20,549 nt of DNA from DASRHK01 sp035650495 (lineage in GTDB: Bacteria > Pseudomonadota > Gammaproteobacteria > Nevskiales > Nevskiaceae). Positions 7,889-15,495 of the stretch are shown here, in pieces (the first letter of the stretch is position 1; every line of letters begins with the position of its first letter). The notes under the pieces were generated by a model. That model was not told the origin of the DNA. It did not search any database and worked only from the letters and a program-made list of their open reading frames with translations. The translations under genes and the position numbers were made by a program. The stretch is from assembly GCA_035650495.1 (NCBI GenBank), contig DASRHK010000181.1, positions 1 to 20,549 on the forward strand, read 5' to 3'.

Positions 7889-9177
7889 ACACATCGAGAA
7901 TGAGAATGACACTCTGCGGATTGGCTTGCGCCGCCGCGCTTTCGCCATCAGCCTTTGCCGCCGACGCCGGTGCGTACCTCGGCCTCGAAGGCGGCGTCAA
8001 TTTCCTCGACGACGAGATCGTGCGCGAGGACGGCACCAACATCGGCCGCATGCGCTACAAGAACGGCTACATGGGCGGCCTGACCGTCGGCGCATGGACC
8101 GACATCGGGCTGCGGCCCGAGATCGAGCTCGGCTATCGGCGCAACAAGCTCGCGCTCTTCCATCCGGCGACCGGCGGCAGCATCGCGACGACCGGCTTCG
8201 CCGACGGCTATTCGGTGATGGGCAACCTGTGGTGGGAAGCCAACATGCCGAGCGGGCCGTTCCACTGGTTCCATCCCTATCTCGGCGGCGGCGCCGGCGG
8301 CTTGCGCTTCGGCCTGCATCAGCTCTCCTTCGACCACGTGCCGTATCACCACGATTTCGACACGGTGTTCGCGTGGCAGGCGGGCACCGGCATCGCCTTC
8401 AACCTCACGCGCGACGTGTTGCTCGGCATCGACTATCGCTACCTGCAATCGAACATCGCGGAATTCAAGATCTCGCCGGCGCCGTTCGCGGCCCCCGAAG
8501 AGATGCGCTATCGCGCCAACACGCTGATGCTGTCGATGCAGGCGCGCTTCGGCGTGGCACCCGATGTGGTCGTAGTTCGCGAGGAGGTGCCGGTCGCGGC
8601 GCCGCCGCCACCGCCGCCTCCGGTCGCACCGGATCCGTGCTCGCTCGACGACGACGGCGACGGCGTCGGCAATTGCGAGGACAAGTGTCCGGGCACCGCG
8701 CGCGGGTTCAAGGTCGACGCCACCGGCTGCGTCGTGCAGCAGACGGTCGTCCTGCACAACATCAACTTCGAGTTCAACAAGGACACGCTGACGGGCCCGG
8801 CGCGCGACACGCTCAACGAGATCGCGGGCACGCTGCGCGGACAGCGCGAGCTCTACGTGGAGATCGGCGGGCACACCGACTCGATCGGATCGCCGCAGTA
8901 CAACCGCAACCTGTCGCAGCGCCGCGCGGACTCGGTGATGCGCTACCTCGTCGGCCAGGGCGTCGAAGCGTCGCACCTGACCGCGCGCGGCTATGGTGAG
9001 GATGTGCCGATCGCGGGCAACGACACCGAGGACGGCCGCGCGGAGAATCGCCGCGTCGAGTTCAAGGTGCTGCAGCAGCCGCCCGAGGTGAAGGTGGTGC
9101 CGGCTGCTTCGACGGAAGCGTCGAAGGCCGCCGCCAAGACCGAGCCGCCGCGCATCAAGCGGCAGCACGGACAGTAA
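7885..9177 (+). CDS. OmpA-family outer-membrane protein, copy 2
   Basis: A 430-residue paralogue of the upstream protein with the same architecture: signal peptide (AFA|AD after residue 25), barrel with matching strands (YLGLEGGVNF, GLRPEIELGYRR, LGIDYRYLQSN), a proline stretch of seven residues, a TSP3-like DDDGDGVGNCEDKCPGTARG, and an OmpA domain with GGHTDSIGS and NLSQRRADSV carrying the peptidoglycan-binding Asp and Arg. The start GTG at 7885 sits inside the previous stop (GTGA overlap) with AGAGGA 5 bases upstream; two in-frame ATGs a few codons later are alternatives. The C-terminal 30 residues are charged and Lys/Ala-rich. The gene ends before a strong terminator. Confidence 0.9.
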   Translation: MNTSRMRMTLCGLACAAALSPSAFAADAGAYLGLEGGVNFLDDEIVREDGTNIGRMRYKNGYMGGLTVGAWTDIGLRPEIELGYRRNKLALFHPATGGSIATTGFADGYSVMGNLWWEANMPSGPFHWFHPYLGGGAGGLRFGLHQLSFDHVPYHHDFDTVFAWQAGTGIAFNLTRDVLLGIDYRYLQSNIAEFKISPAPFAAPEEMRYRANTLMLSMQARFGVAPDVVVVREEVPVAAPPPPPPPVAPDPCSLDDDGDGVGNCEDKCPGTARGFKVDATGCVVQQTVVLHNINFEFNKDTLTGPARDTLNEIAGTLRGQRELYVEIGGHTDSIGSPQYNRNLSQRRADSVMRYLVGQGVEASHLTARGYGEDVPIAGNDTEDGRAENRRVEFKVLQQPPEVKVVPAASTEASKAAAKTEPPRIKRQHGQ

Positions 9178-9193
9178 CGGTCAGCACGACGAG

Positions 9194-9225
9194 AAAGGCG
9201 CCGCGATTGCGGCGCCTTTTTCTTT
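9194..9225. terminator. Bidirectional intrinsic terminator
   Basis: A perfect 11-bp stem, AAAGGCGCCGC and GCGGCGCCTTT, encloses a 4-base loop (GATT) at 9194-9219, followed on the plus strand by TTCTTT. It sits between the convergent OmpA copy 2 (ends 9177) and the biotin carboxylase gene (stop 9224-9226), so it can end both transcripts; the T-run is stronger for the plus strand. Confidence 0.9.
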
Positions 9226-11212
9226 ACGCCGGCTTCACCTGCACGAGCACCTGCCGGTTTTTCACCTGCTGTCCGGGCTCGACGCTGACCGACTCGACGG
9301 TGCCGCCGATCGGCAGCTGCAGCTGGAACTCCATCTTCATCGCCTCGAGCACCGCGAGCGTCTTGCCCTTCTCGACGACGTCGCCGGGCCTCACGTGCAC
9401 CGCGACGATCTTGCCGTCGCTGTTCGCGAGCAGTCGGCCATCCGATCCGGCCGCGGCGGCAGCAGCGGGCGCGAGCGTGATGTCGGTGTAGCGATGGATC
9501 GCGCCATCGGCGTCGACCCAGACTTGATCGGCATCGTGCGCGATGCGCGCGCGGCCCTGCAAGCCGTCGCAGATGTAGTGGAACTCGCGATCGGCAGTAC
9601 GCGCGACATCGACGACGATCTTGTCTTCGCCGACGAGCGCCGTGAACTGGCGTCCTTCATGCACGAGGACTTCGAGCGTGTATTCCTGATCGCGCCACTT
9701 GAGCTTGTAGTCCGCCGGCGACTCGTGAGAGCTGTGCCAGCCGATGAACTCGCGCGTGAAGCCGTGCTCGCGCATCAGGCTTTCAGCGTCGTCGATATAG
9801 AGGGCGACGGCCGCGAGCGCGATCTGACGCTTGCTCGGCTTGGCGGCGTTGATCGTCTCTTGCGGAAAGTACTTGCCGATGAACGCCGTCGAGAAATCGC
9901 CGGAGGCGAACGCGTCGGTGCGCAGGATCGCGCGCAGGTAGTCGCGATTGGAGATGACACCGAGCAGTGAGGTGTCGTCGAGCGCCTTGAGCAGTCGCGT
10001 GCGCGCGGTCTCGCGATCCTCGCCCCAGGCGATCACCTTCGCCTGCATCGAATCGTAGAACGGCGAGATCACCCAGCCGTCGCGCAGATAGGTGTCGACG
10101 CGCACGCCGGCGCCGCTTGGCTCACGCCAGGAGAGAACGGTTCCGGTCTGCGGCAGATAGTTCTGCTGCGGATCCTCGGCGCAGAGACGCACTTCGATCG
10201 CGTGGCCTTTGCGACGCGCCAGCACTTCGTCCTGCGTCATCGGCAGACGCTCGCCCTGCGCGACGCGCAGCTGCCACTCGACCAGATCGATGCCGTAGAC
10301 GAGCTCGGTGACCGGATGCTCGACCTGCAGGCGCGTGTTCATCTCGAGGAAGTAGAACTTCTTGTCGCGCGCGAGCATGAACTCGACGGTGCCGGCGCCG
10401 ACGTAGTTCACGGCCTTGGCTGCCGCGACCGCGGCCTGCCCCATCACGATGCGCAGATGATCGTCGACCGCCGGTGACGGCGCCTCTTCGACGACTTTCT
10501 GATTGCGTCGCTGCACCGAGCAGTCGCGCTCGCCGAGGAAGATCACGTTGCCGTGCCGATCGCCGAACACCTGGATCTCGACGTGGCGCGCGTCGACGAC
10601 GGCCTTCTCGATCAGGAGCTGTCCGCTGCCGAACGCATTCGCCGCTTCGGAGCGCGCGGACTTGATGTTCGCAGCGAGCTCCTTCTCGTCGTGCACGAGA
10701 CGCATGCCGCGACCGCCGCCGCCCGCCGCGGCTTTCACCATCACCGGCATGCCGATCTTCCTGGCTTCGGCAACGAGCGTGTCGTCGGACTGATCGTCGC
10801 CCTGATAGCCGGGCACGCACGGCACGCCCGCGGCGATCATGCGGATCTTCGACGCCGATTTGTTGCCCATCGCCTCGATCGAGAACGGATCGGGGCCGAC
10901 GAAGATCAGTCCTGCGTCCTGCACCGCCTTCGAGAACGCCTCGCGCTCCGACAGGAATCCGTAGCCGGGATGGATCGCTTGCGCGCCCGACGTCTTGGCC
11001 GCGGCGATGATGTTGTCGATGACGAGGTAGGAATCCTTCGCCGGCGCCGGACCGATGCGCACCGCCTCGTCGGCTTCGCGCACGTGCATCGCGTCGGCGT
11101 CGGCGTCGCTGTAGACGGCCACGGTGCGATAGCCGAGCTTGCGCGCGCCGCGGATCACGCGGACCGCGATCTCGCCGCGATTGGCGACGAGCACTTTGTC
11201 GAAACGCTTCAT
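9224..11212 (-). CDS. atuF: Biotin carboxylase/BCCP alpha subunit of an acyl-CoA carboxylase, geranyl-CoA carboxylase-like
   Basis: A 662-residue alpha subunit with an N-terminal biotin carboxylase: VANRGEIAVRVIRG, the ATP-grasp glycine loop KAAAGGGGRGM, the catalytic segment EMNTRLQVEHPVTE, then a middle BT-type linker domain and a C-terminal biotinyl domain with AMKM, biotin-Lys626. It carboxylates biotin with ATP and bicarbonate for transfer by the beta subunit. The ATG at 11212 overlaps the stop of the GNAT gene (ATGA); the open frame runs on upstream to about 11842 without family similarity and is not coding there. Domain order and length fit both the geranyl-CoA (AtuF) and methylcrotonyl-CoA (LiuD) enzymes. 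Gene order and the TetR neighbour favour AtuF. It is the last gene of the operon, before the shared terminator. Confidence 0.85.
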   Translation of the reverse strand: MKRFDKVLVANRGEIAVRVIRGARKLGYRTVAVYSDADADAMHVREADEAVRIGPAPAKDSYLVIDNIIAAAKTSGAQAIHPGYGFLSEREAFSKAVQDAGLIFVGPDPFSIEAMGNKSASKIRMIAAGVPCVPGYQGDDQSDDTLVAEARKIGMPVMVKAAAGGGGRGMRLVHDEKELAANIKSARSEAANAFGSGQLLIEKAVVDARHVEIQVFGDRHGNVIFLGERDCSVQRRNQKVVEEAPSPAVDDHLRIVMGQAAVAAAKAVNYVGAGTVEFMLARDKKFYFLEMNTRLQVEHPVTELVYGIDLVEWQLRVAQGERLPMTQDEVLARRKGHAIEVRLCAEDPQQNYLPQTGTVLSWREPSGAGVRVDTYLRDGWVISPFYDSMQAKVIAWGEDRETARTRLLKALDDTSLLGVISNRDYLRAILRTDAFASGDFSTAFIGKYFPQETINAAKPSKRQIALAAVALYIDDAESLMREHGFTREFIGWHSSHESPADYKLKWRDQEYTLEVLVHEGRQFTALVGEDKIVVDVARTADREFHYICDGLQGRARIAHDADQVWVDADGAIHRYTDITLAPAAAAAAGSDGRLLANSDGKIVAVHVRPGDVVEKGKTLAVLEAMKMEFQLQLPIGGTVESVSVEPGQQVKNRQVLVQVKPA

Positions 11213-11763
11213 GCGGAAAATTCCCTGAGCCACTCGTTGGACGGGCGCTCGAACCACGCGACGGCGCCGATGTTTGCGTAACCCGGGTGATCGATCACGC
11301 GATCTTCCTTGCGCTGCAGGCCGCACTTCTCGAGCACGTGGATCGACGCACGGTTCTCGCGATGTGCGTTCGCAGTGATCACCGCCAACTGCAGTTGTTC
11401 GTAGCCGTAGCGCAGCAGCGCGATGCTCATTTCGGTGGCGTACCCCTTGCCCCAATGCTGAGGAAACAGCCGATAGCCGACCTGGATGTCGCCGCCGGAG
11501 AGGATGTAATTGAGCAGATGGAAGCCGACGCATTCGCCGGTCGCGCGCTCGATCGTCGCCCACACCCCCAGTCCCGGATGCTCGTCGTAGTACTTGAGGA
11601 TCCGGTTGTTGAACATCTCGTCGTTCTTCTGCGGCGGCTGCACGCCGCCGAGATAGCGCATCACGGCTGCGTCGCTGTTGAGGCGGCGGATCGTCGGCAG
11701 GTCGTCGTGCGTGAAGCGGCGCAAGGTCAGCCGCTGCGTCGTCAGCCCAACCGCATCCTTCAT
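11209..11763 (-). CDS. GNAT acetyltransferase, RimJ/RimL type
   Basis: A 184-residue Acetyltransf_3-type protein: N-terminal TTQRLTLRRFTHDDLPTIRRL, a central block with GVWATIERATGECVGFHLLNY, the acetyl-CoA binding segment PQHWGKGYATEMS (R/Q-x-x-G-x-G/A-like, here HWGKGYA), and NRASIHVLEKCGLQ, the family's typical C-terminal signature. It should transfer acetyl from acetyl-CoA to an amine, probably a protein N-terminus or small molecule; the acceptor is unknown. Its start overlaps the hydratase stop (ATGA at 11760-11763) and its stop overlaps the biotin carboxylase start (ATGA at 11209-11212). This gene is not part of the described atu or liu sets, so its place inside the operon is unusual. 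Confidence 0.85.
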   Translation of the reverse strand: MKDAVGLTTQRLTLRRFTHDDLPTIRRLNSDAAVMRYLGGVQPPQKNDEMFNNRILKYYDEHPGLGVWATIERATGECVGFHLLNYILSGGDIQVGYRLFPQHWGKGYATEMSIALLRYGYEQLQLAVITANAHRENRASIHVLEKCGLQRKEDRVIDHPGYANIGAVAWFERPSNEWLREFSA

Positions 11764-12575
11764 CCCGCCCACTTCGGCGCCCTCTTCTGCATGAAGGCGC
11801 TGATGCCTTCCGGCGCTTCCGCGCCGCGCACGCACGCCGCAAATTTCTGCGCGGCGTCGTCGAGCACGGCGTCGATGTCGCGGCGTGTCGAGTTCACCAC
11901 GATCTCTTTCGTCACCGCGTTCGCGATCGGCGCGCAGGTCAGGATCTGCTTCAGCAGCGCGTCGAGCTGCACGTTGAGATCGGTCTCGTCGCGGAAGTTC
12001 TCGTGGACGATGCCGAGCTCGCAAGCCTCGACGCCGTCGAACTGCGCGCCGGTCAGGCAAAGCCGGCGCGCTTGCGTGAGACCGATGCGCTCGACGATGA
12101 ACGGGGCGATCTGCGCCGGCGGCAAGCCGCGCGTCGTCTCGGGCACGCCGAACTTCGCGTCGACGTGCGAGAGCGCGACGTCGGAGGTGCAGGCAAATCC
12201 GAATCCGCCCGCGAGCACAGCGCCTTCACAGATCGTGACCACGACCGCGGGGAGATTGGTGACCTTGCGCAGCATCGTGCCGAAGCTGCGATTGAACGCG
12301 ACCAGCGGATCCGCTTCGCCAGCCTTCGGGGGCTTCATGCCGCTCGCCATCATTTCCTTCAAGTCGGCGCCGGCGCAGAAATGTCCGCCCGCGCCGCGCA
12401 GGATCACCACGCGCACCTCGCCGCTCGGCGCTTCGTTGACCGCGTCGAACACGGCGTTGAGCTCGGCGACCATGGTCGCATTGAGCGCGTTGCGCACGTC
12501 GGGCCGATTGAGCGTGACGCGCAGCACGCCGCGCTCGAGCGCGAGCAGCAAGGTCGTCGTGATCGGGAGTTGCAT
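11760..12575 (-). CDS. atuE: Enoyl-CoA hydratase, isohexenylglutaconyl-CoA hydratase-like
   Basis: A 271-residue crotonase-fold protein. It has the oxyanion-hole segment CAGADLKEM and a second block EGAVLAGGFGFACTSDVALSHVDAKFGVPETTRGLPPAQIAPFI. Compared with rat enoyl-CoA hydratase, the Glu164 equivalent is kept (Glu146 in VPET) while the Glu144 position is Gly126. The LPPAQIAPFI end resembles LiuC/AtuE-type hydratases that act on branched glutaconyl-CoAs. ATG 12575 lies 6 bases after the dehydrogenase stop, with a weak ribosome-binding site. The predicted step is hydration of the carboxylated intermediate. Members of this family also include isomerases and lyases, so the substrate rests on context. 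Confidence 0.85.
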   Translation of the reverse strand: MQLPITTTLLLALERGVLRVTLNRPDVRNALNATMVAELNAVFDAVNEAPSGEVRVVILRGAGGHFCAGADLKEMMASGMKPPKAGEADPLVAFNRSFGTMLRKVTNLPAVVVTICEGAVLAGGFGFACTSDVALSHVDAKFGVPETTRGLPPAQIAPFIVERIGLTQARRLCLTGAQFDGVEACELGIVHENFRDETDLNVQLDALLKQILTCAPIANAVTKEIVVNSTRRDIDAVLDDAAQKFAACVRGAEAPEGISAFMQKRAPKWAG

Positions 12576-12581
12576 GCGCGA

Positions 12582-13772
12582 TCAACCGTGGATCTTCGAC
12601 TTCACTTCGGACTTCTTGCCGGTGAAACCGAGGCTCTTGGCGATGATGCGAAGCATGACTTCGTCGGCGCCGCCGCCGATCGAGTAGAGGCGCAGGTCGC
12701 GATAGAGCTGCGCGACCGGGTTCTCCCACATGAAGCCTTGGCCGCCCCAGAACTGCAGGCAGCCGTCGGTGACCTCGCGCGCGACGCGCGCGGTCTTGAG
12801 CTTCGCCATCGATGCCATCAGCGTGACGTCGCGGCCGGCGACGATGTCGTCGGTGGCGCGGCGGATCATCGCTCGACAGGCCTCGATCTCCGTCTTCATC
12901 TCCGCGAGACGGAACTGCACGTACTGGTTGTCGAGGATCGACTGACCGAACGCCTTGCGCTGGCTGATGTAGGCGACGGTGTCGCGCACGCAGTTGCGCA
13001 TCGCGGTGAGGATCGACGACGACAGGAACAGGCGCTCTTCCTGGAACTGCATCATCTGATAGGTGAAGCCTTTGCCCTCGTCGCCGACGAGGTTCTTCTG
13101 CGGCACGCGCACGTTGTCGAAGAAGATGATCGCGGTGTCGCTCGCGCGCTGGCCGAGCTTGTCGAGCTTGGTCTTGCGGTCGACGCCCTTGGCATCGAGC
13201 GGGATGACGATCAGCGACTTGTTGCCGTGACGTCCGCTCGACTGCGTCTGCTCGCTGGTGTTGCACAGCGTGCAAGCCCAATCGGCCTGCGTGCCGTTGG
13301 TGATCCACAGCTTCTGGCCGGAGATCACGTAATCGCCGCCGTCCTTGCGCGCGGTCGTCGTGATGCCGGCCACGTCGGAGCCGGCGCCCGGCTCGGAGAC
13401 CGCGATCGACGCGACCATGTCACCCGCGACGGCGGGCTTCAGGAAGTTGTCCTTCAGGTAATCGGAGCCGACGCGTGCGATCGCGGGCGTCGCCATGTCG
13501 GTCTGCACGCCGATCGCCATCGGGATGCCGCCGGACCTGCAGTGTCCGAGCGCTTCGGCGAACACCATCTCGAAGGAGTAGTCGAGATTTAGCCCGCCGA
13601 CTTCCTCGGGCTTGCAGATGCCGAGCAGGCCGAGATTCGCCATCTTCTTGAACACCTCGCGCGCGGGGAAGATGCCGGCGCGCTCCCATTCGTCGACGTG
13701 CGGATTGAGCTCTTCGACGACGAAGCGCTTGGTGGTGTCGTAGATCTGCCGATGCTCGTGAGTGACTTGCAT
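12582..13772 (-). CDS. atuD: Acyl-CoA dehydrogenase, citronellyl-CoA dehydrogenase-like
   Basis: A 396-residue FAD enzyme with the FAD-binding SEPGAGSDVAGI and SGQKLWITNG, KAFGQSILDNQ, and the C-terminal YRDLRLYSIGGGADEVM. The EGT catalytic Glu of medium-chain enzymes is Gly367, and Glu246 in QEERL takes the alternative base position, as in isovaleryl- and long-chain acyl-CoA dehydrogenases. The ATG at 13772 is fused to the stop of the carboxyltransferase gene (TAATG), with GAGGT 6 bases upstream, so translation is coupled. It lies between carboxyltransferase and hydratase, as atuD does. The family is secure; the citronellyl-CoA substrate is inferred from gene order and the branched-chain active-site type. 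Confidence 0.87.
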   Translation of the reverse strand: MQVTHEHRQIYDTTKRFVVEELNPHVDEWERAGIFPAREVFKKMANLGLLGICKPEEVGGLNLDYSFEMVFAEALGHCRSGGIPMAIGVQTDMATPAIARVGSDYLKDNFLKPAVAGDMVASIAVSEPGAGSDVAGITTTARKDGGDYVISGQKLWITNGTQADWACTLCNTSEQTQSSGRHGNKSLIVIPLDAKGVDRKTKLDKLGQRASDTAIIFFDNVRVPQKNLVGDEGKGFTYQMMQFQEERLFLSSSILTAMRNCVRDTVAYISQRKAFGQSILDNQYVQFRLAEMKTEIEACRAMIRRATDDIVAGRDVTLMASMAKLKTARVAREVTDGCLQFWGGQGFMWENPVAQLYRDLRLYSIGGGADEVMLRIIAKSLGFTGKKSEVKSKIHG

Positions 13773-15388
13773 TACAACCTCGCAACGCCGTAACTGTTGG
13801 GGAATACCTTGCGCGCGCGGCCTTCCTGCGCGACCGACAGGCAGTAGCCGAGCACCTTGCGCGTGTCGCGCGGATCGATGAGGCCGTCGTCGAACAAGCG
13901 CGCCGTCGCCGCGAACGCGTTCGACTCGCGGTCGAATTGCTTGATGATGTTGCTCTCGATCACCGCGAGCGTCTTCTCGTCGACCGGCTTGCCTTCCTTC
14001 ACCCACTTGTCGCGGGTGATGATGCTGATCACCTTGGCGGCCTGCTCGCCGCCCATGACGCTCGTCACCGAGTTGGGCCACGCGAAGATGAAGTCGGGTC
14101 CGAAGCCGCGGCCGCACATGCCGTAATTGCCGGCGCCGAAGCTGCCGCCCATCACGATGGTGATCTGCGGCACGGTCGCGTTGGCGACGGCCTGGATCAT
14201 CTTGCTGCCGTGCTTGACGATGCCGCCCTGCTCGCTCTCGCTGCCGACCATGTAGCCGGTCGTGTTCATCAGATAGATGATCGGGATGTCGGCCTGGCAG
14301 CACAGCTGGATGAACTGTCCGGCCTTGGTCGCACCCTTGGTCGTGATCGGACCGTTGTTGCTGATGATGCCGACCTGGTGGCCGTGGATCACGGCGCGGC
14401 CGCAGATCGTCTGATTGTCGTACTCGTTCTTGAACTCGAGGAATTCGGAGGCATCGACGATGCGCGCGATCACTTCGCGACAGTCGTAGGGCTTGCGATA
14501 GTCGACCGGCACGATGCCGGCGAGCTCCTCGATGTCGTAGAGCGGCGCGCGCACGGCCTTGAGCTCGAGCTTCGGCCGATGCGCGTTCCAGTTGATGTTC
14601 TTCATCACCTCGCGGGCGATGCGGATGCCATCGGCGTCGTTCTCGGCGATGAATTCCGCGGTACCCGCGATCTGGCAGTGCATCTCGGCGCCGCCGAGAT
14701 CCTCGTCGGTCGCGATCTCGCCCGTGGCCGCGCGCAGCAGCGGCGGACCGGCGAGGAACACCTTCGCGCGCTTGCGCACCATGATCACGTAGTCGGACAG
14801 GCCCGGCATGTACGCGCCGCCGGCCGTCGATGATCCATGCACGACCGTGACCTGAGGAATTCCAGCGGCGGACTTGCGCGCCTGATTGGCGAACGTGCGG
14901 CCGCCGGGAATGAACACTTCGGCCTGATACAGAAGATTCGCTCCGCCGGATTCGATCATCGACACCGTCGGCAGCTTCTGGTCGAGCGCGATCTCCTGGA
15001 CGCGCAGGCCCTTCTGCACGCCCCACGGCGTCATCGTGCCGCCCTTGATCGCGAAGTTCGACGCGCTGACCATGCAGCGCGTGCCTGACACGTAGCCGAT
15101 GCCGATGATCGTGTTGCCGCCGGCGAGCGAGCCGTCCTTGTCGTCGTGGTGCTTGTAGCCGGCGAGCGTGCACAGCTCGAGCCATGGCGAGCCGCGATCG
15201 AGCATGAGGTGCACGCGCTCGCGCGGCAGCAGCTGCCCGCGCTCGTGGAATTTCGCGCGCTTGGATTCCTCTTCGTCGCGCCCCTTCTGCTCGATCGCGC
15301 GGAATTCGGCGATGCGCTTCAGCATGTCCTCGCGGTTCTGCTTGAACTGCGAGCTGCCGGTGTCGACTTTTGATTCGATGATTGGCAC
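13772..15388 (-). CDS. atuC: Carboxyltransferase beta subunit of an acyl-CoA carboxylase, geranyl-CoA carboxylase-like
   Basis: A 538-residue protein of the propionyl/methylcrotonyl/geranyl-CoA carboxylase beta family. The N-terminal half carries VVHGSSTAGGAYMPGLSDYVIMVR and the C-terminal half GGSFGAGNYGMCGRGF, both crotonase-fold acyl-CoA and biotin-binding segments. Phrases such as ISNNGPITTKGATKAGQFIQLCC and NTTGYMVGSESEQGG look closer to geranyl-CoA (AtuC) than to methylcrotonyl-CoA (LiuB) subunits; this is from memory, not an alignment. The GTG at 15388 is chosen because GGGGAG precedes it by 5 bases and the first residues (VPIIESKV) begin the family's N-terminus; the open frame continues upstream to 15484 through the promoter. 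First gene of the operon, divergent from the TetR gene. Confidence 0.88.
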   Translation of the reverse strand: MPIIESKVDTGSSQFKQNREDMLKRIAEFRAIEQKGRDEEESKRAKFHERGQLLPRERVHLMLDRGSPWLELCTLAGYKHHDDKDGSLAGGNTIIGIGYVSGTRCMVSASNFAIKGGTMTPWGVQKGLRVQEIALDQKLPTVSMIESGGANLLYQAEVFIPGGRTFANQARKSAAGIPQVTVVHGSSTAGGAYMPGLSDYVIMVRKRAKVFLAGPPLLRAATGEIATDEDLGGAEMHCQIAGTAEFIAENDADGIRIAREVMKNINWNAHRPKLELKAVRAPLYDIEELAGIVPVDYRKPYDCREVIARIVDASEFLEFKNEYDNQTICGRAVIHGHQVGIISNNGPITTKGATKAGQFIQLCCQADIPIIYLMNTTGYMVGSESEQGGIVKHGSKMIQAVANATVPQITIVMGGSFGAGNYGMCGRGFGPDFIFAWPNSVTSVMGGEQAAKVISIITRDKWVKEGKPVDEKTLAVIESNIIKQFDRESNAFAATARLFDDGLIDPRDTRKVLGYCLSVAQEGRARKVFPNSYGVARL

Positions 15389-15432
15389 TGGACTCCCCGT
15401 CCCGCGGGATTTCCTTCGGTCAAGGAGCCGCC

Positions 15433-15461
15433 ACTTTAAAGCAGCGCAGCCAAGAAGTGAA
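15433..15461 (-). promoter_or_regulatory. Candidate promoter of the carboxylase operon
   Basis: On the minus strand TTCACT (15456-15461, 4 of 6) is separated by 17 bases from TAAAGT (15433-15438, 4 of 6). It sits in the 107-bp space between the divergent carboxyltransferase and TetR starts, 45 bp upstream of the GTG. Confidence 0.4.
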
Positions 15462-15471
15462 GTAGAATTCA
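15458..15471. promoter_or_regulatory. Possible TetR operator
   Basis: TGAA (15458-15461) and TTCA (15468-15471) form an inverted repeat with a 6-base spacer that contains most of an EcoRI-type GAATTC. It overlaps the -35 of the candidate operon promoter, where a repressor from the adjacent tetR-type gene could block transcription. The repeat is short, so this is a weak prediction. Confidence 0.3.
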
Positions 15472-15495
15472 TTCCTTGAACCACGGCTCACTTTG

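Noticed and set aside
11213..11842. N-terminal extension of the biotin carboxylase frame
   Set aside because: The extension lies in another frame over the GNAT gene and is Arg-rich without similarity; the ATG at 11212 begins exactly at the conserved biotin carboxylase N-terminus.
12003..13592. 529-codon open frame on the plus strand opposite the hydratase and dehydrogenase genes
   Set aside because: Low-complexity Arg/Ala/Asp composition, no ribosome-binding site or family motif; shadow of the minus-strand operon.
9224..15388. Leucine degradation (liu) operon
   Set aside because: The same families occur, but gene order, the TetR neighbour and carboxyltransferase wording fit atu better. It remains the main alternative until pocket residues are aligned.
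15389..15484. N-terminal extension of the carboxyltransferase frame
   Set aside because: It covers the promoter region and lacks similarity; the GTG at 15388 has GGGGAG 5 bases upstream and starts the family's N-terminal sequence.
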